From NCBI GenBank assembly GCA_013153455.1, contig JAADEK010000057.1:1-6638 (forward strand): 6,638 bases of DNA, in the 5' to 3' direction. Source of the stretch: Aquificota bacterium. Its GTDB lineage: Bacteria > Aquificota > Aquificia > Aquificales > Aquificaceae. The notes under the pieces were generated by a model that saw nothing but the letters and a program-made list of their open reading frames with translations, was not told where the DNA came from and searched no databases. A program made the position numbers and the translations under genes. Shown here piece by piece: positions 1-5,381 of this stretch. The number at the start of each line of letters is the position of its first letter. Position 1 is the stretch's first letter.

Positions 1-169
1 CCCTGACGATTTCCTTAAATATATAGGCGCCCGTGAGGAAGAGGACTATAAGGGAAAAGAGAACCACGAGGGAAGAAGCTACTTCCGCGCTCTTTGCCAC
101 GTTCCCCTCTTCCCTCGCTTTCTTCCTCTTATAGGGTGTGGCTCTTTCCGTTTTGTGCTCTTCCGCCAT
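1..169 (-). CDS. flhB: Flagellar export apparatus protein FlhB, N-terminal 56 residues (gene runs off the left edge)
   Basis: FlhB is an inner-membrane part of the flagellar type III export gate; its C-terminal cytoplasmic domain switches substrate class when hook length is reached. Only the N-terminus is in the window. It begins MAEEHKTERATPYKRKKARE and continues EEGNVAKSAEV, which matches the family's conserved opening (E-K-T-E-x-x-T-P-x-R, then A-R-E-x-G-x-V-x-K-S-x-E). Residues 31-51 form a hydrophobic first transmembrane helix. The frame stays open to the edge. The ATG at position 169 puts the conserved motif at the normal distance from the N-terminus; the ATG at 186 is in another frame. 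No Shine-Dalgarno sequence precedes it, but a TTAAAT hexamer lies 8 nt upstream. It is divergent from the cation exporter. HrcU/YscU-type secretion proteins share this N-terminus, but the flagellar copy is the likelier reading. Confidence 0.88.
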   Translation of the reverse strand, partial: MAEEHKTERATPYKRKKAREEGNVAKSAEVASSLVVLFSLIVLFLTGAYIFKEIVR

Positions 170-177
170 ACTTTTGT

Positions 178-204
178 ATTTAACATGACGAAGCTTTTTT
201 ACAA
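178..204 (-). promoter_or_regulatory. Putative promoter of flhB
   Basis: On the minus strand a TTGTAA (204-199) could be the -35 box and TTAAAT (183-178) or TAAATA (182-177) the -10 box, with a 15-16 bp spacer. The -10 element ends about 8 nt before the flhB ATG, so the transcript would have little or no leader. The spacing is slightly short, so this is tentative. Confidence 0.35.
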
Positions 205-226
205 CTCCCGCCCCGAGCCCTAAAAT
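198..226 (+). promoter_or_regulatory. Putative sigma-70-type promoter of the cation exporter gene
   Basis: TTTACA (198-203) and TAAAAT (221-226) are separated by exactly 17 bp; each hexamer differs from consensus at one position. Transcription starting the usual 6-8 nt after the -10 box would begin at about 232-234, essentially on the ATG at 233. This predicts a leaderless mRNA. The -35 box occupies nearly the same bases as the candidate flhB -35 box on the other strand. Confidence 0.5.
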
Positions 227-232
227 GTTCTT

Positions 233-1135
233 ATGGAGAGAGAAGGCAGTCTGAGGGCTCTCGTTCTGAGCTTCGTTCTCATAGCTTCCTTTGCGCTCGT
301 TGAGCTCGTAGGGGGTATCCTCACAAACAGCCTCGCCCTCCTTTCGGACGCGGGGCATATGCTCACGGACGCCCTCTCCCTACTTATCGCCCTCGTTGCG
401 CAATACCTCGCCCTGAAGGTAAAGGGAAAGGGTATGACATACGGTCTTTACAGGCTTGAGGTTCTCGCAGCGTTCGTAAACGGTCTCTTTTTGCTCGGTC
501 TCGTGGGGTATATAATCCTTGAAGCGATAAGCAGGTTTGAGAACCCCGAGCCCGTTCGGGGTGAGATGCTGTACATAGCGGTAGCCGGACTCCTCGTTAA
601 CCTCTTTGTCGGGTACATACTCCTGAAGCACTCGGAGGAGAACATAAACGTAAAAGCTGCGCTCCTTCACGTGGCGACCGACACCCTCGGCTCACTCGCA
701 GCTATAGGGGCGGGTATAGCGGTAAAGTTCTGGAAGTTTTACCTCGCGGACCCAATCCTGAGCGTCGCGGTCGCCCTGCTCATACTCCCCTCCGCCTACT
801 CGGTTATAAAGGAAGCCCTCAGGGTTCTGCTTGAGAGCGCACCGTCTCACATAAACACCGAGGAGCTTGAGAACGAGATAAAAAAGATAAAGGGTGTGAA
901 GGACGTTCACGACCTTCACGTGTGGTCAATAACGCCCGGAACGGAAGTCCTCACCGTTCATATAGTCGTGAACGACACGAGCGTTTGCGACCGCGTCCTC
1001 AGGGAAGTGGAGAACGTAGCGAGGAAATTCGGCATAAAGCACACAACCGTCCAGCTTGAGAGGGAAGGCTACGCGTGCGCCCAGTTTTGCCCCCTCTCTT
1101 CGGGAAAGCTACACCACCATCACCATCATCACTAA
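233..1135 (+). CDS. czcD: Cation diffusion facilitator (zinc/divalent metal:proton antiporter) with a C-terminal heptahistidine tail
   Basis: This 300-residue inner-membrane exporter should move Zn(II), and perhaps Co or Cd, out of the cytoplasm in exchange for protons. Six transmembrane helices are visible at roughly residues 8-30, 34-58, 75-98, 111-131, 143-166 and 172-190. The transport-site residues are a HxxxD in helix 2 (H42, D46, with D39) and a HxxxD in helix 5 (H146, D150), the pattern of zinc-type CDFs such as ZitB/CzcD. The cytoplasmic domain (about 205-275) contains the family motif VHDLHVWSITPGTEVL. The histidine-rich loop that many CDFs carry between helices 4 and 5 is absent. 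Instead the protein ends with a CxxxC (C282, C286) and seven histidines. The ATG at 225 is followed by a stop in its frame, so the ATG at 233 is the start. The stop codon overlaps that of hpt. Metal specificity is inferred. Confidence 0.93.
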   Translation: MEREGSLRALVLSFVLIASFALVELVGGILTNSLALLSDAGHMLTDALSLLIALVAQYLALKVKGKGMTYGLYRLEVLAAFVNGLFLLGLVGYIILEAISRFENPEPVRGEMLYIAVAGLLVNLFVGYILLKHSEENINVKAALLHVATDTLGSLAAIGAGIAVKFWKFYLADPILSVAVALLILPSAYSVIKEALRVLLESAPSHINTEELENEIKKIKGVKDVHDLHVWSITPGTEVLTVHIVVNDTSVCDRVLREVENVARKFGIKHTTVQLEREGYACAQFCPLSSGKLHHHHHHH

Positions 1136-1668
1136 TCCTCAACGTAGTAAATATCCCTCAGATTCCTTCCCAGCTCCCCCCAATCAAGACCGTATCCGAC
1201 GAGGAACCTGTCCGGAACCTCAAACCCCACGAAATCCGCCTCAAAATCAACCCTCCTCCTTTCCTTCTTGTCAAGGAGGACGCACGTCTTAAGAACCTTG
1301 GGCTTTTTCATCTTCAGAAACTCGTAAATCTCCTTCATCGTAAGTCCCGTATCAAGGATGTCGTCAACGAGCAGAACCTCCTTCCCCTCTATATCCGTCT
1401 CTATATCCTTCAAAATCCTTATATTTCCGCTACTTTCCGTAGAGTGTCCGTAGCTTGAGACCCTCATAAAGTCAACGATAACGGGACGCTTAAAAGCCCG
1501 AACGAGGTCCGAAGCAAATATAAACGCACCCTTCAGGAGGGCTACAACCACGGGAGGCTCATCCCAAGAAAACGAAGAGCTTATCTCCCCCGCGAGCTCC
1601 TCAACCCTCCTCCTTATATCCTCCTCCTTTATAAGGAGCCTTAACCTCTTTCCCCTTATCTCCATCAC
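1132..1668 (-). CDS. hpt: Hypoxanthine (guanine) phosphoribosyltransferase
   Basis: This cytoplasmic purine-salvage enzyme joins hypoxanthine or guanine to PRPP, giving IMP or GMP plus pyrophosphate. The 178-residue length is normal for bacterial Hpt. Visible motifs in order are the pyrophosphate loop LLKGA (44-48), the flexible loop around SYGHSTESSG (72-81), the PRPP-binding loop VLLVDDILDTGLT (98-110, with D106 as the expected catalytic base), and the purine-binding segment VGFEVPDRFLVGYGLD (147-162). The start is ambiguous: GTG at 1668 directly abuts the apgM stop codon, and an in-frame ATG follows at 1665; the ATG may be the true start. There is no clear Shine-Dalgarno sequence, so translation is probably coupled to apgM. 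It is the last gene of a minus-strand operon, and its stop codon overlaps that of the cation exporter on the other strand. Confidence 0.95.
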   Translation of the reverse strand: MMEIRGKRLRLLIKEEDIRRRVEELAGEISSSFSWDEPPVVVALLKGAFIFASDLVRAFKRPVIVDFMRVSSYGHSTESSGNIRILKDIETDIEGKEVLLVDDILDTGLTMKEIYEFLKMKKPKVLKTCVLLDKKERRRVDFEADFVGFEVPDRFLVGYGLDWGELGRNLRDIYYVED

Positions 1669-2892
1669 TCAAGCCCCGAACTTCTTCAGACGAAGAGCAT
1701 TCGCAAGGAGGAGCTGTATAATCTTCACCGAAGGTATGATACCGAGCTCACCCTTCAGACACTCGCGCTCCGTAAAGCCCTCCGCGGTTCCGCCGAGAAC
1801 GTAAGGCGAGTGTATCAGGAGCGGAACAGGGTGCCACGAGTGATTCTTAAGAACGGAAGGCGTTGAGTGGTCTCCCGTTATACACAAAACGTCCGGGGAA
1901 AGGGAGAGTATGTCCGGAAGCAAGGAATCAAACTCCTCTATTACCCTCACCTTACCCTCCCAGTTCCCGTCCTCCCCGTAGCTGTCCGTCTTCTTTACAT
2001 GAAGGAAGAAGTAATCGTATTCGTCCCAAACGCGCGAAAGCGCGTCTATCTCGTCCTTTATAGAACTCCCCTCAAACTCAATCACATCCATACCCACCAA
2101 AGAAGCAAGACCCTTATACATAGGGTAGACCGCGATACAACAAGCCCTGAGCCCGAACCTCTCGGACATACTCTTGATTTTTGGCTTTTGTGAAAAACCC
2201 CTCAGGAGCAAGTAGTTTGCCCTCTTTTCCTCCTTGAGAACCTCCGAAGCGAGCTCTATAAACTTCCTCACAACGCCCGCGACCCTCTCCGCGTTCGGAT
2301 TTTCACCCTTCGGCTCAAGGGGTTCCCTTCCCGTAGCTTGGGGGTCGGTGTCGTTTATGCGGTCGCTCCCCTCCGGCAGGGGTTCGGGGAAACGAAAAAC
2401 CACGGCGAGCCTGTGCTCCATACCCGGCTCTATAAAAACGCGGACACCGTTAATCTCACGGATACGCTCCTTGAGCTTTTGCGTTATGCGCCTGTTTTCC
2501 TCCGTCGGGAGCCTTCCCGCCCTCCTGTCCACGACAACGGGCTTCCCGTTCTCGTATCGGACCGTCGCGTAGTTAGCCCTCACCGCTATATCGCTCTCCC
2601 CCACCTCAAGCCCGAGCCCCAAAGCCTCAAGTATACCCCTCCCTATCCTGAACTTAAGCGGGTCGTATCCGAATATACCAAGATGACCCGGACCGCTCCC
2701 CGGCGTTATCCCCCAATCAACGGGTATGTGAAGCCCGAGGGCTGAACGCCTCGCGAGACTATCAAGGTTAGGCTTCCGAGCAAGCTCAAGCTCAGTCTTT
2801 CCCTCGCTTACCGGTAGACCCCCGAGACCGTCAAGGACGACGAGCAAAATCTTCGTATCGTTTTTCCGAACAAGCTCCTCAATCACGTCCAT
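1669..2892 (-). CDS. apgM: Archaeal-type 2,3-bisphosphoglycerate-independent phosphoglycerate mutase
   Basis: This 407-residue enzyme of the alkaline phosphatase superfamily interconverts 3- and 2-phosphoglycerate in glycolysis and gluconeogenesis, using two metal ions. Sequence support: [11 protein letters not shown] near the N-terminus (metal ligand D21), the nucleophile segment [16 protein letters not shown] (63-78, S66), [15 protein letters not shown] (300-314, with D303 and D308), and the C-terminal metal-site segment TGDHSTPS (339-346) followed by H351/H354. The length and motif order fit the archaeal (ApgM) form rather than the roughly 510-residue GpmI form. ApgM occurs in archaea and in some deep-branching or anaerobic bacteria, including Aquificota. 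It follows the 68-residue gene by 8 nt and abuts hpt. There is no Shine-Dalgarno sequence; a -10-like CATAAT sits 7 nt before the ATG, so it may have its own promoter as well as read-through. Confidence 0.95.
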   Translation of the reverse strand: MDVIEELVRKNDTKILLVVLDGLGGLPVSEGKTELELARKPNLDSLARRSALGLHIPVDWGITPGSGPGHLGIFGYDPLKFRIGRGILEALGLGLEVGESDIAVRANYATVRYENGKPVVVDRRAGRLPTEENRRITQKLKERIREINGVRVFIEPGMEHRLAVVFRFPEPLPEGSDRINDTDPQATGREPLEPKGENPNAERVAGVVRKFIELASEVLKEEKRANYLLLRGFSQKPKIKSMSERFGLRACCIAVYPMYKGLASLVGMDVIEFEGSSIKDEIDALSRVWDEYDYFFLHVKKTDSYGEDGNWEGKVRVIEEFDSLLPDILSLSPDVLCITGDHSTPSVLKNHSWHPVPLLIHSPYVLGGTAEGFTERECLKGELGIIPSVKIIQLLLANALRLKKFGA

Positions 2893-2899
2893 TGTTTTA

Positions 2900-2929
2900 A
2901 TTATGAACGCATACCGAAAAACTCTTCAA
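2900..2929 (-). promoter_or_regulatory. Putative internal promoter of apgM
   Basis: On the minus strand TTGAAG (2929-2924) and CATAAT (2905-2900) are separated by 18 bp. The -10-like hexamer ends 7 nt before the apgM ATG and overlaps the stop codon of the upstream 68-residue gene. This would give a leaderless apgM-hpt transcript independent of the first gene. It is inferred from sequence only. Confidence 0.35.
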
Positions 2930-3107
2930 CCGCGGAGCGCGCTCTCGGGTTTGAACGAAGCAAAAAAAGAACCTCCTCAAGAAACTCCGGACCCTCCGAA
3001 CGTAACAAATCAACCAAGGACTCAAGAATCTCGTAAACGCGCGAAGGGGGAAGATACCTAACGTTGTCCTCAAGAAGCTCCGACAAAATCTTTTCGCTCC
3101 CCTCCAT
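2901..3107 (-). CDS. Small acidic protein of unknown function (68 residues)
   Basis: I do not recognise a family. The protein is acidic, leucine- and glutamate-rich, has no cysteine, histidine, lysine-rich tail or signal peptide, and looks mostly alpha-helical. Two probable helices run from about 5 to 14 and 23 to 52, broken by a Pro-Pro pair (20-21), with a short third one near 56-64. It is therefore probably a small soluble helical-bundle protein. It is the first gene of the minus-strand operon and ends 8 nt before apgM. Its ATG at 3107 is preceded by TAAAAT 8 nt upstream. Its position, clean frame and the tight packing on both sides argue that it is real, as does the lack of any competing gene here. 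Function cannot be inferred from the neighbours. Confidence 0.7.
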   Translation of the reverse strand: MEGSEKILSELLEDNVRYLPPSRVYEILESLVDLLRSEGPEFLEEVLFLLRSNPRARSAVEEFFGMRS

Positions 3108-3128
3108 AAACCTAAATTTTAAAACATA
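3108..3128. promoter_or_regulatory. 21-bp divergent spacer with overlapping -10-like elements
   Basis: Only 21 bp separate two divergent ATGs. The spacer is AT-rich and contains the perfect palindrome TTTTAAAA (3117-3124). On the minus strand TAAAAT (3121-3116) is a good -10 hexamer 8 nt before the 68-residue gene. On the plus strand TTAAAA (3119-3124) or TAAATT (3113-3118) could serve the FliK-like gene. Any -35 boxes must lie inside the coding sequences, and I see no convincing ones. Confidence 0.35.
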
Positions 3129-3806
3129 ATGATATTAAAAATAACGACGCCCCTTCGGGGCGTAATTAAAGGAAAACTCCCGACACCGCTCTTAGAAACG
3201 AGCGACGACAAAAAAATAAGGGTGCTCGCCCTCGCGCGCCTAAAGCCCGGGGACGAGGTAGTCCTAAAACCAAAAACGGAAAAGATATTTAAACTCGTAG
3301 AAAGACGCTTTTCCGTAAAAAGAGGTGAGCCCTTCGGGCTTTCGGACGTCCTCTCTTACGACTCGCTGAGAAACTCGGGACTCTTTTACGAGAGGAAACT
3401 CCTGAGCGTGCTCACAAACCGCGCAAAGGAAAACCTCTCCCGCGACAAGAAGTTCAAGGCGCTGAAAGACAAAAACCACGAGCTCGTCCAATTCATAAAC
3501 ACCCTCCAGCTCCTTCTCCTTCGCAGAAAGCGCCTCTTTTTGCCCTTTGAGGAGAAAGACCTGAGGGGGAGTATCCTCGTTGACTCAAAGGAAAAAAAGG
3601 CGGTCCTCACGCTCAAAAAGGGTGAGACCTCCGTGAGGGCTACCCTCACGGAAAGAAAGCTCACGCTTGAGACAAACTCACGAAAGCTCTTTGAGGCGCT
3701 AAAGAAGGACGCGAGGGAGCTTGAGGAGTCCCTCGGGGTTCGGGTGGAGATAAAGATGTCGGAAGCCCCCGGTTTGCCATCCGGGGGGCTTGAGGTGAGC
3801 GTATGA
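3129..3806 (+). CDS. FliK-like protein (flagellar hook-length control family, YlqG type)
   Basis: This 225-residue protein has three parts. Residues 1-60 are beta-rich and basic. A central segment contains NSGLFYERKLL (82-92), a signature resembling the S-G-L-F-(F/Y)-E-x-K-L motif seen in FliK-related proteins encoded beside FlhB C-terminal homologues. Residues about 145-225 alternate strands and helices (strands near 148-182, helix near 186-202, then GVRVEIKM) in the manner of the FliK C-terminal domain. Full FliK proteins are secreted molecular rulers that tell FlhB to stop exporting hook subunits. This one is shorter and lacks an obvious long Pro/Ser/Thr-rich ruler region. It overlaps the next gene, a FlhB C-domain homologue, by 4 bp (ATGA), and that pairing is the strongest functional clue. 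No Shine-Dalgarno sequence precedes the ATG at 3129. The family call is from motif memory and context, not a search. Confidence 0.68.
   Translation: MILKITTPLRGVIKGKLPTPLLETSDDKKIRVLALARLKPGDEVVLKPKTEKIFKLVERRFSVKRGEPFGLSDVLSYDSLRNSGLFYERKLLSVLTNRAKENLSRDKKFKALKDKNHELVQFINTLQLLLLRRKRLFLPFEEKDLRGSILVDSKEKKAVLTLKKGETSVRATLTERKLTLETNSRKLFEALKKDARELEESLGVRVEIKMSEAPGLPSGGLEVSV
3147..3163 (+). other. Perfect 7-bp hairpin early in the FliK-like coding sequence
   Basis: ACGCCCC (3147-3153) and GGGGCGT (3157-3163) pair perfectly around a TTC loop, starting 18 nt after the start codon's first base. It is GC-rich in an otherwise AT-rich gene start. It could slow initiation or protect the 5' end of a short-leader mRNA, but it also simply encodes T-P-L-R-G-V, so a function is speculative. 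Confidence 0.4.
3763..3791 (+). other. Strong hairpin just upstream of the FlhB-C-like gene's ribosome-binding site
   Basis: AAGCCCCCGG (3763-3772) pairs with CCGGGGGGCTT (3781-3791), with one bulged G, around the 8-nt loop TTTGCCAT. The stem ends one base before the GAGGTGA Shine-Dalgarno sequence. No T-tract follows, so it is not an intrinsic terminator. It lies inside the end of the FliK-like gene and could tune translation coupling or mark an mRNA processing or stability boundary. Confidence 0.5.
3792..3798 (+). promoter_or_regulatory. Strong Shine-Dalgarno sequence for the FlhB-C-like gene
   Basis: GAGGTGA lies 4 nt before the ATG at 3803 and fixes that start. It sits inside the last codons of the FliK-like gene. 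Confidence 0.75.
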
Positions 3807-4048
3807 AGAAAGCGGTAGCCCTGCGCTACGAACCCGGAAAGGACGAAGCGCCGAGGGTGGTCGCAAAGGGCAGGGGAGAGCTTGCAAAGAAGCTCATAGA
3901 GCTCGCGAAGAAGGAAGGCATACCCGTCGTTGAGGACGAGGCTCTCGTTGATGCCCTCATTGAGCTTGAGCTTGACACACAAGTTCCGAGGGAGCTTTAC
4001 GAAGCGGTAGCCCGCGTTCTCGCCTTTGTCCTCAAGCGTATGGATTAA
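3803..4048 (+). CDS. Stand-alone FlhB C-terminal-domain homologue (FlhX/YlqH-type export switch protein)
   Basis: This 81-residue soluble protein matches the cytoplasmic FlhB C-terminal domain almost exactly from just after its autocleavage site. The opening AVALRYEPGKDEAPRVVAKG (4-23) corresponds to the A-V-A-L-x-Y-x-P-x-x-x-x-A-P-x-V-V-A-K-G segment that follows N-P-T-H in FlhB. GIPVVEDEALVDALIELEL and VPRELYEAVARVLAFV complete the domain. It has no membrane helices and lacks the N-P-T-H motif itself; it begins M-K-K where P-T-H would be, so it resembles the already cleaved fragment. Known homologues are FlhX of epsilonproteobacteria and YlqH of Bacillus; FlhX has been reported to stand in functionally for the cleaved FlhB fragment. 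It is translationally coupled to the FliK-like gene and has a strong ribosome-binding site. Its stop codon overlaps that of proA. Confidence 0.9.
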   Translation: MKKAVALRYEPGKDEAPRVVAKGRGELAKKLIELAKKEGIPVVEDEALVDALIELELDTQVPRELYEAVARVLAFVLKRMD

Positions 4049-5364
4049 AATTCCCTCTTCCACTCCTCGGGGACACCGAAATCGTCCCTCACCTGACCCT
4101 CACCGAGTATGACGAACTTCGGGATTGTAAGCTCCTCAAGAGCCATGGGACCCCTCGCGTGAATCTTATCCGTTGATATCCCCATCTCAGCACCCAGACC
4201 CAGCTCGTTCCCGTCCGTGAAGCGCGTTGACGCGTTCGCGTAAACCGCTGCGGAATCAACCTCCCTCAAGAACCTCATGGCGCTCGTGTAGTTCTCCGTA
4301 ACTATAGCGTCCGAGTGCTTTGAACCGTATTTCTCTATAAACTCTATAGCCTCATCAAGACTACCCACTACCTTGACCGCAAGTATCAGGTCAAGAAACT
4401 CCTCGTAGTAGTCCTCCTCCGTAGCGGGGACAGCCTTGACAAAGGAGAGCTTCGGGTTCTTCCTTATGACGTTCAGGCTCTCCTCGTCACACCTCAGCTC
4501 AACTCCCGCCTTCCCGAGGTAGTAAGCCATCCGCGGGAAGAACTCATCAAGTATATCCCTGTGGATTATAAGGTTCTCAACCGCATTACATACCGAAGGT
4601 CTTTGAACCTTCGCGTTGTAGACGATATCGTAAGCCTTTTGAAGGTCCGCGTCCTTGTCAACGTATATATTACAAACACCCTTGTAGTGTTTTATGACGG
4701 GTATGCGGGCGTTTTGGGCTACCGCGCGAATGAGCGACTCACCCCCGCGCGGTATCGCGACGTCAACGAGACCCTCAAGCTTCAGCATCTCCCAAACTAT
4801 CTCCCTTTCCGGTCTGTCAACGAACTGAACCGCTTCCTTCGGAAAGCCCGTCCTTTCGCAGGCTTCGTGTATGAGGCTCACAAGAGCGCGGTTTGTGTTC
4901 ATCGCTTCCCTTCCGCCCCTGAGTATCACCGCGTTAGATGACTTTATACAAAGGGCGGAAGCTTCTATCGTGACGTTTGGTCTCGCCTCGTATACGATGA
5001 AAACAACACCCAAGGGAACCCTCATCCTCCCGACCCTAAGACCGTTCGGGAGGGTCCACATCTTTATGACCTCACCCACGGGGTCCGGGAGCGACGCGAC
5101 GTCCCTGAGAACCTTTATCATTCCGTCTATGCGCTTGTCGTTCAGGACGAGCCTGTCAACGAGCGCGGGCTTTAGGTTCATCTCCCTCGCGCGCTCAACG
5201 TCCTTTTTGTTCTCCTCCTTTATAAAATCCCTCCTCTCCTCAAGGAGACGCGCAATCTCAAGGAGGGTCTCGTTCTTGACCGCGCTTTTTAGGGAGGTAA
5301 GCGTCCTTAAGGTTTTCCTCGCGAGCTTTGCCTTTTGCAGGGCGTAGTCCTTCGGGCTCAGCAT
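4045..5364 (-). CDS. proA: Glutamate-5-semialdehyde dehydrogenase (gamma-glutamyl phosphate reductase)
   Basis: ProA reduces gamma-glutamyl phosphate with NADPH to glutamate-5-semialdehyde, the second step of proline synthesis from glutamate; it is cytoplasmic. The 439-residue sequence is full length. Visible hallmarks are VPLGVVFIVYEARPNVT (116-132), the cofactor-domain stretch SSNAVILRGGREA (142-154), IPRGGESLI (204-212), and the catalytic cysteine C259 in VQRPSVCNAVENL. The C-terminal oligomerisation region GLGAEMGISTDKIHARGP is also typical. The ATG at 5364 gives the usual short N-terminal extension. It lacks a Shine-Dalgarno sequence, but a perfect TATAAT lies 7 nt upstream. proB is not adjacent, so the pathway genes are dispersed here. 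It overlaps the FlhB-C-like gene's stop codon at its 3' end and is divergent from holB. Confidence 0.96.
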   Translation of the reverse strand: MLSPKDYALQKAKLARKTLRTLTSLKSAVKNETLLEIARLLEERRDFIKEENKKDVERAREMNLKPALVDRLVLNDKRIDGMIKVLRDVASLPDPVGEVIKMWTLPNGLRVGRMRVPLGVVFIVYEARPNVTIEASALCIKSSNAVILRGGREAMNTNRALVSLIHEACERTGFPKEAVQFVDRPEREIVWEMLKLEGLVDVAIPRGGESLIRAVAQNARIPVIKHYKGVCNIYVDKDADLQKAYDIVYNAKVQRPSVCNAVENLIIHRDILDEFFPRMAYYLGKAGVELRCDEESLNVIRKNPKLSFVKAVPATEEDYYEEFLDLILAVKVVGSLDEAIEFIEKYGSKHSDAIVTENYTSAMRFLREVDSAAVYANASTRFTDGNELGLGAEMGISTDKIHARGPMALEELTIPKFVILGEGQVRDDFGVPEEWKREF

Positions 5365-5381
5365 ACTTTAAATTATAAGTT
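5365..5381. promoter_or_regulatory. 17-bp divergent spacer with overlapping -10 elements for proA and holB
   Basis: On the minus strand a perfect TATAAT (5377-5372) lies 7 nt before the proA ATG. On the plus strand TAAATT (5369-5374) lies 7 nt before the holB GTG. The two hexamers share three base pairs, so both promoters could not be opened at once. -35 boxes would fall inside the genes; only weak matches are visible. Confidence 0.4.

Noticed and set aside
225..227. Upstream ATG as the exporter's start
   Set aside because: Its frame reaches a TGA after nine codons and is not the frame of the exporter.
1114..1135. The heptahistidine codons as vector or expression-tag contamination
   Set aside because: They continue the exporter frame without a linker or cloning site, and the next base enters the overlapping stop codon of hpt in normal genomic sequence.
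1254..1280. 8-bp inverted repeat TCCTCCTT/AAGGAGGA inside hpt
   Set aside because: It arises from a Lys/Glu/Arg-rich coding stretch in mid-gene and has no positional logic; SD-like AGGAGG here is not followed by a usable start in a real frame.
1056..1458. Plus-strand frames running from the exporter's 3' end across hpt
   Set aside because: They are out-of-frame shadows with biased composition; the exporter ends at 1135 and hpt on the other strand explains the rest.
1867..2745. Several plus-strand reading frames opposite apgM
   Set aside because: Their products are Pro/Arg/Ser-rich and featureless, while the minus strand encodes a complete ApgM with all catalytic motifs.
3763..3791. Hairpin as a rho-independent terminator
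   Set aside because: No T-tract follows; a Shine-Dalgarno sequence and the next gene's start follow instead.
3386..4063. Long minus-strand reading frame (225 codons) opposite the FliK-like and FlhB-C-like genes
   Set aside because: Its product is a Ser/Phe/Arg-rich run with no recognisable motif, and it lies antisense to two genes with clear family features, overlapping and a strong ribosome-binding site.
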